Positions 1-11,205 of a stretch of DNA of 64,000 nt are shown one piece after another. Positions within the stretch are counted from its first letter, which is position 1. Each line of letters opens with the position of its first letter. Position numbers and translations under genes: made by a program. The stretch is from the NCBI GenBank assembly GCA_050084985.1, contig JBITNC010000001.1, positions 69,068,001 through 69,132,000 of the forward strand, read 5' to 3'. Under the pieces are notes generated by a model. It saw only the letters and a list, made by a program, of their open reading frames with translations, did not search any database and had not been told where the DNA came from. The stretch is from Nageia nagi (Eukaryota; Pinophyta).

Positions 1-329
1 AGGTGCTAAAACTAAATGAAAACATAAAAATAAACTTTCATGCATTTCTACTTTAAAACATACATTTAAAAAAACCTAAACATACATATATATGATATTA
101 AAACATGCATATAAAAGTCTAGAGTCATCATCATGTATATCAAAAAATATATAACTCAATATCTATCACATCTAAAGAAACAAACTATTGATCATGACTA
201 CCATGATCCCACAATAGATAAGGTCAACAAAAAATAATGATAAAACTACAAATAACATGTTTATAAACTAGAAATTGTCTTGCTTTCCATAATCTCAAAA
301 AGAAAAATGACATAGTCTCATAAAAACTC
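1..329. other. AT-rich non-coding sequence, 3' region of element B
   Basis: No reading frame of interest is seen. The stretch is rich in short ATAC/CATA words and resembles in composition the CATA-rich stretch at 16,840-17,215, which lies at the same place relative to the PMD pseudogene of element A. I infer it is the 3' untranslated part of the retrotransposon that continues left of the window. Confidence 0.4.
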
Positions 330-2340
330 ATAAAGAATGGTAGCCCTAGAATGTTCTCAAGAGCTACCCTCTTTGCCATCCATAGGACTACTAGCTCTTC
401 CTTATTGAGGATGAGTGGTGCCCATTGAACCTATAGGACTTGCTACTCAAGCCACCCTATGAATCTTAGATGTACCCATTAGGTGCTAAGAAGAACCCCC
501 ACTAGTCCAACTATGACTATGGGATGTAGCTTATCTAACAACCCTATCTTGATTTCTAGCTATCTATTGAGCTCCACTAGGTTCTTAATAAATCAAGACA
601 TCCACTAGGACATATGTAGTATGGAGGACTATATATAACATGCTTGATACATATGAAGGTACCCCTATAAACCACATCTATACAATGGAGGAATAGTAAT
701 CTCTCTATTGAATAATCCCCTAGATAAAGATTGATGGCTGATCGATGACCCTTATAGATGTACTAGATCCCTTAGTCTATGCAAATTCTTGAGCCTCATC
801 CCTCTTGCAATGATATCTATCTCTCTCAACTTTGTATCTATAAATGCAAGTACTAAGGTAAGATACTTGATACCTCAACTCGTAGATGTCCCCCAAAAGT
901 GCATTAATGCTAGGTACCTATGGAGGAGGAGTTCCACCTCCTCTCACACCTCTAGCAAAGGTACCTACCTTAGTCTCCACTACCCAACTAGCTATATCCT
1001 CTAGCTCAACCATCACCTACTCCTCAGCTGCTAGCTCATCCATCATAGCCTTCTCAAGCCTCTCCTTGATTGCCTCCTCAACCCTCTCCTTAGCTATATC
1101 CATCCCAACTTCTATAGCTCCCTCAAGCTTGGATACTTGTTGGTGTACCTAGTGCTATGGTGCATTACTATCCTCAACCTCTAAATCTATCTACCATTAG
1201 GCATCAAAGGACTCAATCACACCCACATCATCTACACTTGTGTCCTCTATTAGGACCTCCTCCTATATGAGATTCAGATTGGTGTAAATCAAGGGATGAA
1301 TCCCCTCAATAGGTAGCTCCCCCACTCTCAAAAAATACAAAGGTATTAGTGGAACATCCTAAACTAGACAAAACTAATGATACACATACTCAAAGTAGAA
1401 ATATTGTAAGAACTTGGTCTATCGACCATTGGGAACTTGAACCTATCTTATACCTATTAGTTATATTGCAAGCTCATCCCAAATTGAGTAACTACGGTAG
1501 GGTTGGAACCTCACCTAATGTGTAACAAGGTGAGCAATCATTCTATAGTAAAAAGAAATATCTCATCAAATCCCATTCAAAGGGTGAGTATAAAAATCCT
1601 CTCTCTAATGCATGATACCGATAGAGTAGGTTATGTGTGAAGAAAACTAGGTATTGGGAGCCCTAAAGGATGAGCTACATGGATATGCTCATAAGCCCTT
1701 GCCTAAAGAGTGATGATGATTGATAATGAGGCCCTATGGCCTAAATAATAGAAGAAAATCTCTCAATAAATCTAGGCTAGTAATGTGGGAGGCCAAGTGT
1801 ATACCATCCCCTACCATAACATACCAACCACTATAGGAAATAAAGACCAACGAAACCTCCCATTGCTAGTATCTAGGAGAGCATAGCATTGTATTAGCCC
1901 CATTAGGTAAGAGGCTCTAAGGAGACCCTACTCAGCATTCCTTCAATACCTAAGGTATGGAAAACCCTTAGAAAACATCTCACCCATAACTTCACCAATG
2001 GCACCTACCCCATAAATTGTTGTAATATCTAGGTGCACTAAATCTTGGTCTAGTGTATGCTAAATCTATTGGCCCTAAATAGGTAAATGATAGAGATGAT
2101 GGATCTCCTCTACCATGATATTCATCTCCCTCATAGGAAGATGGAAGGTGCTAGTCAAAGAATCCCACCTCTCCAACAATGCTACTAATAGTGGGTAGTC
2201 CTAGTGAATATGACCCATGTATGGTCTAGCTCCAAATCCAACCACATGAAGAAAATTTTGATCTATAGTAGTCAACAAAATATGGCCATCCTCAAGTATG
2301 CATGGATATCTACCTCTAGGCTCAAATATATCTCAAACCT
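330..2340 (-). pseudogene. Decayed antisense plant mobile domain (PMD) protein gene of element B
   Basis: Read on the minus strand from about 2,340 down to 330, one frame with many stops gives a clear PMD-family protein. Seen in order: HPLL-like and ERWDSLTSTFHLP (about 2,200-2,135), MREMNIMVEEIHHLYHLPI (about 2,130-2,075), which matches the family's EMT-TLEDV-LLGLP block, then LIQCYALLDTSN (about 1,890) and GMLW-GMVYTWPPTLLA-IY followed by a leucine/isoleucine-rich stretch ending in ARAYEHI (about 1,820-1,680), matching the family's AW-AAALA-LYR...LLLLQLWAYERI region. At 1,150-725 a charged, coiled-coil-like tail follows (for example EVGMDIAKERVEEAIKERL). PMD proteins are known both as host proteins of the MAIN/MAIL type and as passengers of plant transposons. 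Stops are mostly TAG and TGA. It lies antisense, 1.35 kb before the LTR of element B, the same arrangement as in element A. The PMD call is firm; the N-terminus and any exon structure are uncertain. Confidence 0.8.
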
Positions 2341-2384
2341 AATAGACATTAATTTTCAAGTAAGTTAAGAAAATTTACAGACAT

Positions 2385-2482
2385 TGATGATTAGATTATC
2401 GAGGTCTAGAATCACCAATGTTCAATACTCAAATGTCGATGATCATGAAACCCTTCAGCTTTGGTCAATGATCATGATTAGG
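2385..2482. promoter_or_regulatory. Cluster of TGATCA-centred palindromes upstream of the antisense PMD frame
   Basis: Three short motifs built around GATGATCATG and AATGATCATGATTAG, plus GATGATTAGATTATCGAGG, occur within 100 bp, 45-145 bp upstream (minus-strand sense) of the recognisable PMD frame. Similar palindrome clusters occur at 19,130-19,260 and 21,359-21,424 in element A. A regulatory role is inference; the cluster could also lie in an intron. Confidence 0.35.
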
Positions 2483-3675
2483 ATTTTAAACATTTTTACA
2501 AAAAATTAAAAAAATAAGCCTAGTCTAGAAAAATTAGTAGTTATAAAAACTATTCTAGAGCATCCTATGATTTTTGTTTTTTTTAAAATAGATTAAAAAT
2601 GGATTAATAAGAAAAAAATTAAAAGGGGGTTTTAAAACCTACCTCTTCCCTCATGGGCCTCTTGCATAGTGTAGATCATCCTATTGGTGGCATCATGGCT
2701 CAAATTAATGGTAAAAGGGGAGGTATAGGATCAAATGCTTGGATGGTGGAGTAGGGGCAACAAGAGCTTGTATCTAGATTGTTGGTGACCCAAATCTTAA
2801 AAAAATGTGTAAGTTATATGGGTATTTCAATAAAATTTTGGAGTATGTCAAAAATTCTTTAGGTCAAGTTAGGCCTATGATTAATGTAAATACTAATGAG
2901 AAAATTCAAAATGAAATAAGGTAGTTTATAAACTCTTGTATATATCTATTGAATAATAAATAATGCTCAATTAAAAAACAAAAAAATATATTCCAAACAA
3001 AACATCTATGCTTGAAATATGCTCACATCAAAACTATCCTGAAAAATAGAAAAAATAATATAATACTATTAAAAACTATAAAAAATTAAAAAATATATGT
3101 ATCAAAGACAAAATCACTATGAATTATTTTCTTATTAAACTTAATTTAGAGATAAGGATTTTTTAAAAAAGTTAAGACTCTTAGGTAACTCTAAATTTGA
3201 AAATTGATCCTTCTTTTAACAAAAAAAAGAAGGATGGGTTTCGATATGATTAAAATTGTTGGATAAACTTTTATGCAAGATCATCAAGTAACCTATCTAC
3301 TAGGATAAAAGTAGAATAATTAAAAGTTGTTGTATTTGCAAGGGAGATTCTTTATCACATCCTATATATGGCATCTTCCTGATAGCTAAGACTTCATCTA
3401 TATTCTGCTAACACATCACAATAGTATAGTGGTAACTACCTAAGTTACATATTGCACTACAACCCTTTATTATTTTCAAAACATTTCAAATGTAAAAGAT
3501 CAAAAAATAGATTTATTCATAATCCAATCACTCAAATTAATCTTATTCATAGAGAATGAGTTAATTTTAAACCTTGAATTAAGATTAAAAAGTTCAATTC
3601 CAACACTTGATTACATCCCCTTTTTGATAGGCTTAGTTTCTTGAAAAAATCTCCACCAATAAAATGCTAGATATT
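2483..3675. other. Non-coding 3' region of element B between the PMD gene and the LTR
   Basis: AT-rich, without a coherent frame. At 2,643-2,696 on the minus strand a short ATG-led stretch ends in GAG followed by GTAGG, a possible first exon and splice donor of the antisense gene; a comparable ATG-to-GTAGG stretch is at 19,886-19,948 in element A. Nothing else is recognised. Confidence 0.35.
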
Positions 3676-3692
3676 TTAAAAAAGGGGAAAAA
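3676..3692 (+). other. Polypurine tract of element B
   Basis: An A/G run (AAAAAAGGGGAAAAA) lies immediately before the TGTAGACACC start of the LTR, the expected place for the plus-strand primer. It fixes the element as plus-strand, with the PMD frame antisense to it. Confidence 0.75.
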
Positions 3693-3909
3693 TGTAGACA
3701 CCTAAAAATGACCCTGTATTCCTTTAGAATAACACTCAAAAATTGGGGTAATTCTATTATTTTTCATTCTTTGCTGCCTAGGAGTTGTGTATATAAGAGT
3801 ACTTGGGGGACATTATTCCTTTAGAGTCTTCATGAGTTGTAAAATTTTGTATTCTTTCATTTTAAATCCCTCCTCTTCTAATTTATTTTCCCTAGGGTGT
3901 TGGGAGTTA

Positions 3910-4060
3910 TTTTTTTAGTAGTACTTAGGAATTATGTAAATAAGGATACCTGGGAGCTAAGTCAGATTTTTTAGTAGTACCTAGGAATTATGTAAATAAG
4001 GATACCTAGGAGCTAAGTCATTTTTTTAGTAGTATTCAGGAGTTATGTCAATAAGAGTTA
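3910..4060. repeat. Tandem repeat, about 55-bp unit, in LTR B
   Basis: Three units beginning TTTTTTAGTAGTA at about 3,911, 3,966 and 4,021, with 'ggaattatgtaaataagg' in the first two; the third is degenerate and shortened. Confidence 0.75.
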
Positions 4061-4254
4061 TGTCAATTCTATATTATTTTATTCTTTAGTGATTGGGAGT
4101 TGAGAGTGCCCAAGAGTCATGTCATCTTCTTTAGTATACTCAAGAAGTCATGTATGTAAAAGTTTCCTAGAATCATATTTATCACCTTAGAGTCTCTAAG
4201 AATTGTTGGCACAAATGTCCAAAACTTGTACACATTCAGAGTTTGACTTTTGAA

Positions 4255-4690
4255 GAATATCAATAGAGCTTAAGGATTTTGGGAGATGATGTCATAATTT
4301 TTGATCAAAATCAATGAGTCCTAGTAGAATCAGAATATCAATAAAGCCTAAGGATTTTGGGAGATGATGTCATAGTTTTCAATCAAAATCAACCAGTCTT
4401 GGTAGAATCAAAATATCAATAGAGCTCAAGGATTTTGGGAGATGATATCATAGTTTTTTTTTATCAAAATCAACAAGTCCTAAAGCAAGTAATGGTGGGT
4501 GTAGAGTTTTGAAGAACATCAATAGAGATCGATGATTTCAAAAGATGACATCACATGTTTTGGTGAAAATCAGCAAGTCCTAGAGAAATTAGAATACAAA
4601 TAGATCCTATAAATCTTGAGAGATGAAATAATGATTTTTATCTAAATAAATGGGTCCTAGAAGAGCCAAATCATCAATAGAGCCTCAAAG
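4255..4690. repeat. Tandem repeat, about 77-bp unit, in LTR B
   Basis: Units beginning GAATATCAATAGAGC start at about 4,255, 4,332, 4,410, 4,513, 4,590 and 4,668. The first three are close copies sharing 'aaggattttgggagatgat'; the others are degenerate. One spacing is about 103 bp, so a small insertion interrupts the array. It lies in the probable U3 of the LTR. Confidence 0.75.
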
Positions 4691-5780
4691 AAGAACATAG
4701 AGCCTACTAAGTAAGTGTAAGAGTAATGCATGAAAAAAAACACCTAGGTCCATTTCATCTTAAGTGTTTGACCCCTAAGGCCCTATAATTGCATTGATAT
4801 TGACTCATTTCCACATAACAGTGGTAGTTATTCTTGAACCAAGTGAACATAATGTATATCAACCACCATTACTCTAATTACTAACATTCACAATAAAGAT
4901 TATAAAGATTATAGAGAAGCAGGTAGTGGTTGACAAAGCATAATACCAAATCGTACCAATCAATGTGCAATCATGTAACTAATCAATCAACTATAGTGCT
5001 ATCTTTAATCAACTACAATGCTATCTTCAATTAGCTACAAGGTCAAAGAAGAACCAATCAATGATATGTCAGAAGGATTGTGACTCTATGGAGATAGTTG
5101 ATCAAAAATTGCAAATTCTTAGATAGTTATGTTGATTAGTACTTATTCAATATGTAATTTAGCATAGTTGTAACATTTATGTAAATAGTGCTATTTTAGT
5201 TGTGTTATTCAATGCTAACACTTATGTATATTAATGAAACCCAACCACCCAAGGAGGGGAAAGTTGTATAAATAGTTAGCTTTTAGAAATCAAAAAGGTC
5301 AGACATTTTAGCAAATTTGCCCAAATCTGTAAAACCTATTCTCATATGAAAATGCAAATAGATAATGCTTTGCCCTATTGCAACAAAGTGGCTATTATTG
5401 CTTTTATGAATATTATACATGAAATATTTTCTTCAAATTTTGGCTATGTGTTGTGATTGTGAGACCCCAAGTGAGAGATAGTTTGTTATTCTTAATCTTG
5501 GCTATGGATTGTTGCCTATTCTATAATGCCTGAGTTGTAAATTTCTTGTTTTAGTTGTTTATGTACTTATCTCTTTCCTATAACTCAGCATGTTTTTATT
5601 CCTTTCCTATTACTTTTGATCTTAAATATAGATAGGAATCATCCTATAAACCAAAGATTGAGTAAAAAAACAATAAAAGCATATCCCCACCACTTTTTGC
5701 TCTCTCAAGGAACCTACCATTGCGGGCAGTAGAGAACATGACTAGACCAAACCCTTGAGATTATGTTATACTAATCAACA

Positions 5781-6566
5781 TACCCCTCTTGTGGTAAATG
5801 AAAGAGGAGGATAAAATTTTAAGCAAACATAAAAGTTTACCAAAGTCTATCGATCACTAGTGACCTAGTACAATCACTAATGATCATATCCAATCATTAA
5901 TGCTTGATAGGTAATTGCCAGTGATCTTGTAAATAGAAAACACAAAGAAAAAATAGAAAAATTAGACACCAAAGGAAATAAGCTAATGAATTAAGCATGA
6001 CTCATCCTTGATCCTACATTTTCCTTGCATGGATTTAATCCATGACAAGGTTGGATGAGATTTTTCATCTAGCCTTATCTTCCAAAATACCAACTAATGC
6101 TACATAGGAAAATTTATAAATAATATCCTTCCCATAAAGGGGAGGAGAGGGACAATGAAATGCAACCTTACTATTTTGAATTTGATCTAGACTATTAAGT
6201 ACATTTTATTTTACTTTTTTTACTTACATACATGTTTATTTCATGTTATTTATTATAATTTTAAACCATGAACAAGTATGTTTGATGGGTTGTTGGTTTG
6301 TGCATGTGTAGGATTCCAACACTAGTAACTGATTAAAGTAAAGAGAAGCTAAGTAATATCAAGGAAGAAGTAATTAAAATCATTCTTATTGTAGGTTAAA
6401 TCAAATGACATCTAGAGCTTAAATACATTAGTAAAGAAGGGCCTCCAAGAGGCTTTTATTATGCATTGTATTGAAGACCTCCATTGTGAAGCAATATGTA
6501 ATTAAAACTAAGGTTTATTCAAAGATCAATAAAGAGTTTTTGTTGGTTGTGACAACTTTTATTTTT
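5781..6566 (+). mobile_element. LTR-like remnant related to 57,450-58,300
   Basis: No coding frame. It holds a palindrome cluster (GATCACTAGTGACC, ATCACTAATGATCAT) at 5,848-5,925 followed by 'aatagaaaac', then a GCATGTGTAGG word near 6,302. The same order of words, with partial sequence match, is at 57,450-57,920 ahead of element F, so this is probably a fragment of an LTR of that family. Boundaries are not visible. Confidence 0.35.
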
Positions 6567-7005
6567 GCATGCTTGCAAGGTTTATTTTTGAGTAAATAGT
6601 TACATCATTATCAATTCACATTATCAAGATTGATTATATAAAATTTTTTTATATTACATGTTTCAATATCATAATTGCATAATAGGCATTTCAATCTTTT
6701 CTGCTATCCTCTTGATTATGGAAAAGGGGGTTACAACCCTTTTGAGTTGGACTTTCACCCCACTTGGATGGTCATAAGGTCTCAAGTAATTATGATTTGA
6801 AGTATCCCATAATATATTTTCTTTCATTTTAGGTATAGATAGCTTATTGCATTAGTTAATTACAAAAGACAATTTCTAAACCCTATCTTTATTAATCTTG
6901 TCAATAACTCACATAGGAAAAGTAGATGCAAATGTATCAAGATCCTTAGAATTGCTCATAAGTGTTTTGAGTGGTGGAGGTGTAGGGGTTTTGAGGCATT
7001 TATAA
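6567..7005 (+). mobile_element. Truncated 5' LTR of element A
   Basis: About 430 bp match 21,925-22,356 in the same orientation: shared words include 'ctatcctcttgatt', 'tttcaccccacttg', 'tatagatagcttattgcatt' and 'gttttgagtggtggag'. The first 700 bp of the LTR are missing on this side. No primer-binding site follows that I can recognise. Confidence 0.6.
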
Positions 7006-8210
7006 GTGGAAATAATGGTGGGACCATACTAGTCCTAGGATCATAAGACAAAAGAGGATTTCCTTATCCTTTTATCTTATTTTTGGTGGCTTTTAATTTG
7101 TGGATATTTCTTGCATTTCGAAGAGTTCCTACAACTAATTTTTGTTGAAATTTGTAGGATAACCTATTGGGAATATAAAGAACTTAATATAAAAATCTAT
7201 ACTTGGATCAAGAAGTAACATTCATGCATGGGTGAATCTTTAAATATCTTTATAAACCTGGTACATATAGTTTGATTCCTCTCTTCATCTAGGATTAATA
7301 GTTTTTTTATGGAAATTTGCATTTCATATTGGGGGGATTGTTGCATAAATATTGAAATATACTTTGCTGCTTAAAATTAAAAATCTTACAAAAGGGTTTC
7401 ATTTTTGTTATGGTTTCTTTTCTCTTTTTTTAGTGCATAAAAATGATTTCTATACTTGCATTATTTTCCATTCAAAAAGAAAAGAAATTAATTTATTAGT
7501 TTAGCATACTTGGCAAGGAGTGCCTTGATTTCATTTTGAAAATATAATGATTTGGGGTGTAATTCCATTGCATATAATTATAGGGTTGCACATCATACTT
7601 TCTTATTACATTAAATTCCTTCACATACCTAGGGAGTATCTAGGGTATGTGGACTTTATCACCATGACCTAACCCATATTTGAATTTTATCACCAAAGTG
7701 GGAACCCCCCTCTATCTTGTGATGTGTGTTATAGAGGTACTTGTGTACCCTTGAAAAATGTTCCACACCCCTAGAGATTGATCCTTACCTTGTTAACACT
7801 TAACTATAATCATTTTTAAGGAAACATAAAAAGGGTTGTGTTAGAATTTACAAGTGCATTGTTAAAAGCAACCCTCACTAAAAAGATAAAGTGTGAGATT
7901 GAACAAAGAAGCAATTAGAAATATAAATACAATTTTCTATCTATAACCATTGCTTTCTTATCATTTATATTTATCTTTTTAAGTGGGTGTTATAATTTAG
8001 GCTTTGTGACATTATGTGCATACATATTAAATAAGATCTTTTTTAACAAAATTCTATGCTTCTTATTGAGTGATTTAATGATTTTGCATTATTTCATTTC
8101 TATATTGGTACACTTTAAATTTTGTTTAAAAGTGCCTAATAAATCAATTTATCCTACACTACCATTATATATTGTGCACCTACCAAGGAAAAAATCCTTG
8201 GTATGTTCAT
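7006..8210. other. Leader region of element A
   Basis: AT-rich sequence between the truncated LTR and the first gag codon; no coherent frame, no recognised site. Confidence 0.4.
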
Positions 8211-9780
8211 ATGGCTGAGACTAGAAGTTAGCTTAGAGCTAGAGCATGTGAGAAAGAGGAATGTAACAATCAAATAAATCAACCAAATCCTCTTACACAT
8301 TTGCATGTACCCCATAGTTGGTCACATACCCCTCATCATTCACCCTAGTGTGAGTCTACCCATGCATCACCTCACTGCTCTTTTAGTCAAACCTTAGAGA
8401 GATTATGGATTGTTGATTCCACACCTTAGTAGGAAGGGAGAGATCATGTGATGCCTCATAGAGTTAGTTTGTTGTATTTAAAAGGTCACCTTTCTTTAGA
8501 GTGATTTATAACACATATTCAAGTATATCCTTCATATTTTGACCCTTTTCATATATAGAATGTTGACATGAAGCACTCTATACCTCATCCTAGACCTAGT
8601 TCTGCTTGCCTTCCTAGTAATCTTACAAAGATACAAATATCTCAGTAAGAGATGTTCATGAGTGACCCCATGGTCCATTATATAGGGATTTTTAGGAGGC
8701 CCATTATGGTCCATCTGATGTCCCTCATAGGGAACCCTCACCATAGTTACTTCCTATTTTTGAGGTCACCTACTCTTATATTCCTTAGCATGACCAACAC
8801 GTAGAGGATGGTCATATGGAGGATGTCACCATACCCCCATCAATAGGTCTTGTACACTACATCTAGTAATTTGATACATATTTAATGAATAACCTAATAC
8901 AACATATTATTATGAACCTTTGTTGTTCCCTAAGAAACCTCCTAATGTCAGTGCATCATATGATCTACCCCATCCTTTCCCTAAGCTAGGTGTGTTTAGG
9001 CCATCATAAGGTCCTTCAAGTACTCCACTGGGTGATTCTCCTATACCTCCCCCTTTACCACCTATTTTTCCCAAGCCATGTGTTCTCATTTACTATAGGA
9101 TGGCACCACCTCCACCTAACAATTGGGTTGGATACTATTATGATGATCCACATCTTATACCCCAACCTAAGAGTTAGCATCTATCTCATCCCTTGCATTT
9201 TTCTAAGCCTTCATGCCATGGTGTTTCTCATCTTGTGCATCCCACTATACCTCATATTCTTATGTATCATTTGTAGCTTAAGATTCCATATAGAGTTCAT
9301 GTAGAGAATGGATATCACTCATACCTAACTGATCCACCACTTTAACCATATTATTCTTCTCCCCCTCATGTAGTGATGCCTTCACAAAAAGTATACACTC
9401 ATCATCCTAAAGATCATCCTCATGCATATAATCATCCTAGATCCCTTATACCATATTATAATATTGTGTATGATGTATATTGTTTCCATTCCCAAGCCTC
9501 TTTTCTTGGACAACCTCAATTTTAGAGTCACCATGAGTTACAAGATTCTTAGACTAGAGGGATTTTAGATTAAAATTCTTTACACATAGGACCTAAGGTG
9601 ACCTTTGTACACTTTAGTATGATCAATCATATGGGTAGGATCATGGTCCTTGTTATGATGATTAGTATGATAAATATAATCATCAAATCCATCAATTAGG
9701 TTCTAATTAGATAAAGCTTAGGAATAATTAGATAAAGCTCTCCCTATGGGACTTATTACAATAATATCATAAACATAACA
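8211..9780 (+). pseudogene. Gag pseudogene of element A
   Basis: The start is the ATG at 8,211, which opens MAETRS, then a TAG stop where a glutamine would fit, then LRARACEKEE and a basic, asparagine/proline/histidine-rich N-terminus. The rest can be followed only in pieces through many TAG/TAA stops and frame changes, including a proline-rich stretch near 9,010-9,300. It sits directly before the protease region in the same orientation. Gag forms the particle core in Ty3/gypsy elements; this copy could not do so. The exact end is not visible. Confidence 0.5.
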
Positions 9781-10420
9781 ATGCTTTTAACAACATCTTA
9801 AAATAAATTAAGTTAGAAAAGGACAACCCAAATTATTTTGGAGATTTGATGGGGTTTGTTCATAATACTACTAAACCTAGGATTACTTTCTTTCAAGATG
9901 AGATTCAACATACTCCACCTTATAAGCCAAGACACCCTACTTTATATATAGTAGCTTATGTGGATTCTCATCCTTAAAAGAGACTATTGGTGGACAATGG
10001 GTTTACAACCAATCTTATATCTTTAGTATCACTTGAGAGACTTAAACTTCCTATCAAGTTTTTGAATGCTCCTACTCTTACTATTAGGGCCTTTAATAAC
10101 ACTCTAGATACAACCATGGGTACATTAATTATGTTATTCAAGGTAGGAGTCAAGGAAATATCAAATACTTGTCACATGGTTGAAGGTGAGATATAGTACA
10201 ATTTGCTTTTGTATTGACTATGGATAGAGGATATGGAATCAATTCCCTCTACTTTACACAAATGTTTGAAATACTTATATGATGGAATGGTCCATTGCAT
10301 TATAGATGATCCAAACCCCTTTATTTACTATAATTATGCTTTCTATCTTGATTCATATTAGATGCCATGTGGGAATATTTTTCCCATACCCATTCTTATG
10401 AATGATCATACTAATCCCAT
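9781..10420 (+). pseudogene. Protease region of element A
   Basis: A nearly open frame (9,860-10,340) reads through TLYIVAYVDSHP and LLVDNGFTTNLISLVSLERL, the position of the aspartic protease flap and active site, then IRAFNNTLDTTMGTL and, after a stop at 10,196, CLKYLYDGMVHCIIDDPNPF. The last block matches the FLKYIHNGIVHCVFGDDNPY of element F at about 63,640, so A and F belong to related families. The catalytic motif is VDNG rather than the usual D-S/T-G, with the following positions also changed. Retroelement proteases cut the Gag-Pol precursor. Confidence 0.65.
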
Positions 10421-11205
10421 ATAACCACATTCATGAGAATCCCCATCCTTGACTCTTTTTCTAGTTCAACTAGCTTCTTCTTCACATCCATTTTCTTCAT
10501 CTCCATTTGGGATAGATACCTTTGTATTCCATGATGGTAAACCCCCTAAAGATTCTAGACATGCTTCTTCTAGTTGTCAAACCTCATCCATGCCCCTTTA
10601 TGGAAATGATTGATCATTTTTACTAAAATAGAATATCTATCATCTCTTGATTTATTAGATAGACTCTTTGCGAAATGGAAATGGTAGGGATATGGCCTAG
10701 GAAAATTTGAGCAAGGGCAAGTTCATGATTTCACTATTCCTTTTCAATTTGACTGATATAAATGTGGTCTAGGGTATCATGGCCTCAATATTAGACTTCT
10801 ATAAGTATAATTTGTGCATCTCACTTCTAGAAGAGGAGGTGTCACACAATCACAAGCATGATATCAATTTGTATTTTCATCCATCTAGACCTCATGCTTC
10901 AAAATGTTCCATCCCAAACTATTTCTTACAAGAGATTTTATGTGACCTTTCCTTTGATGTTTTGATGGTTTTCCTTGATGGTTTTTCACATTTCATCCCT
11001 CTCTTGGATTGTAACTCATAAAATTCTGCCAATTCTTTATCCATGGATTTCACTTCTCATTTGTTAGATCCTTCTCTTATTTGAAGTGATCATCTCTTTC
11101 TCTTGATTGCCTTGATGAATTTGAATGGTTAATTTTGGTTTTCTTCATCAATACTTTGGATAAGTATGATTATGTGTACCTTCTCATCTTTAAGTAGCTA
11201 GAGGA
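10421..11205 (+). other. Degenerate PR-RT linker of element A
   Basis: Pieces of open frame, the longest at 10,779-11,021, with no domain I can name. Position and strand fit the spacer between protease and reverse transcriptase in Tat-type elements. Confidence 0.4.

Larger units (their letters stand above)
3693..5780 (+). mobile_element. 3' LTR of Ty3/gypsy element B
   Basis: The repeat starts TGTAGACACC right after a polypurine tract and ends ATCAACA, giving about 2,088 bp with TG...CA ends. Its second half (about 4,680-5,780) is clearly related to the LTR of element D at 25,330-26,369 and 39,049-40,831: shared segments include the 'gaccccaag' block near 5,462, the 'tagataggaat' block near 5,630 and the 'aatcaaca' end. 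The first half holds two internal tandem repeats, listed separately. The partner 5' LTR is outside the window, so age and target-site duplication cannot be read. Confidence 0.7.

Noticed and set aside
789-1152. Plus-strand serine-rich frames
   Set aside because: They are the opposite strand of the charged tail of the antisense PMD pseudogene.
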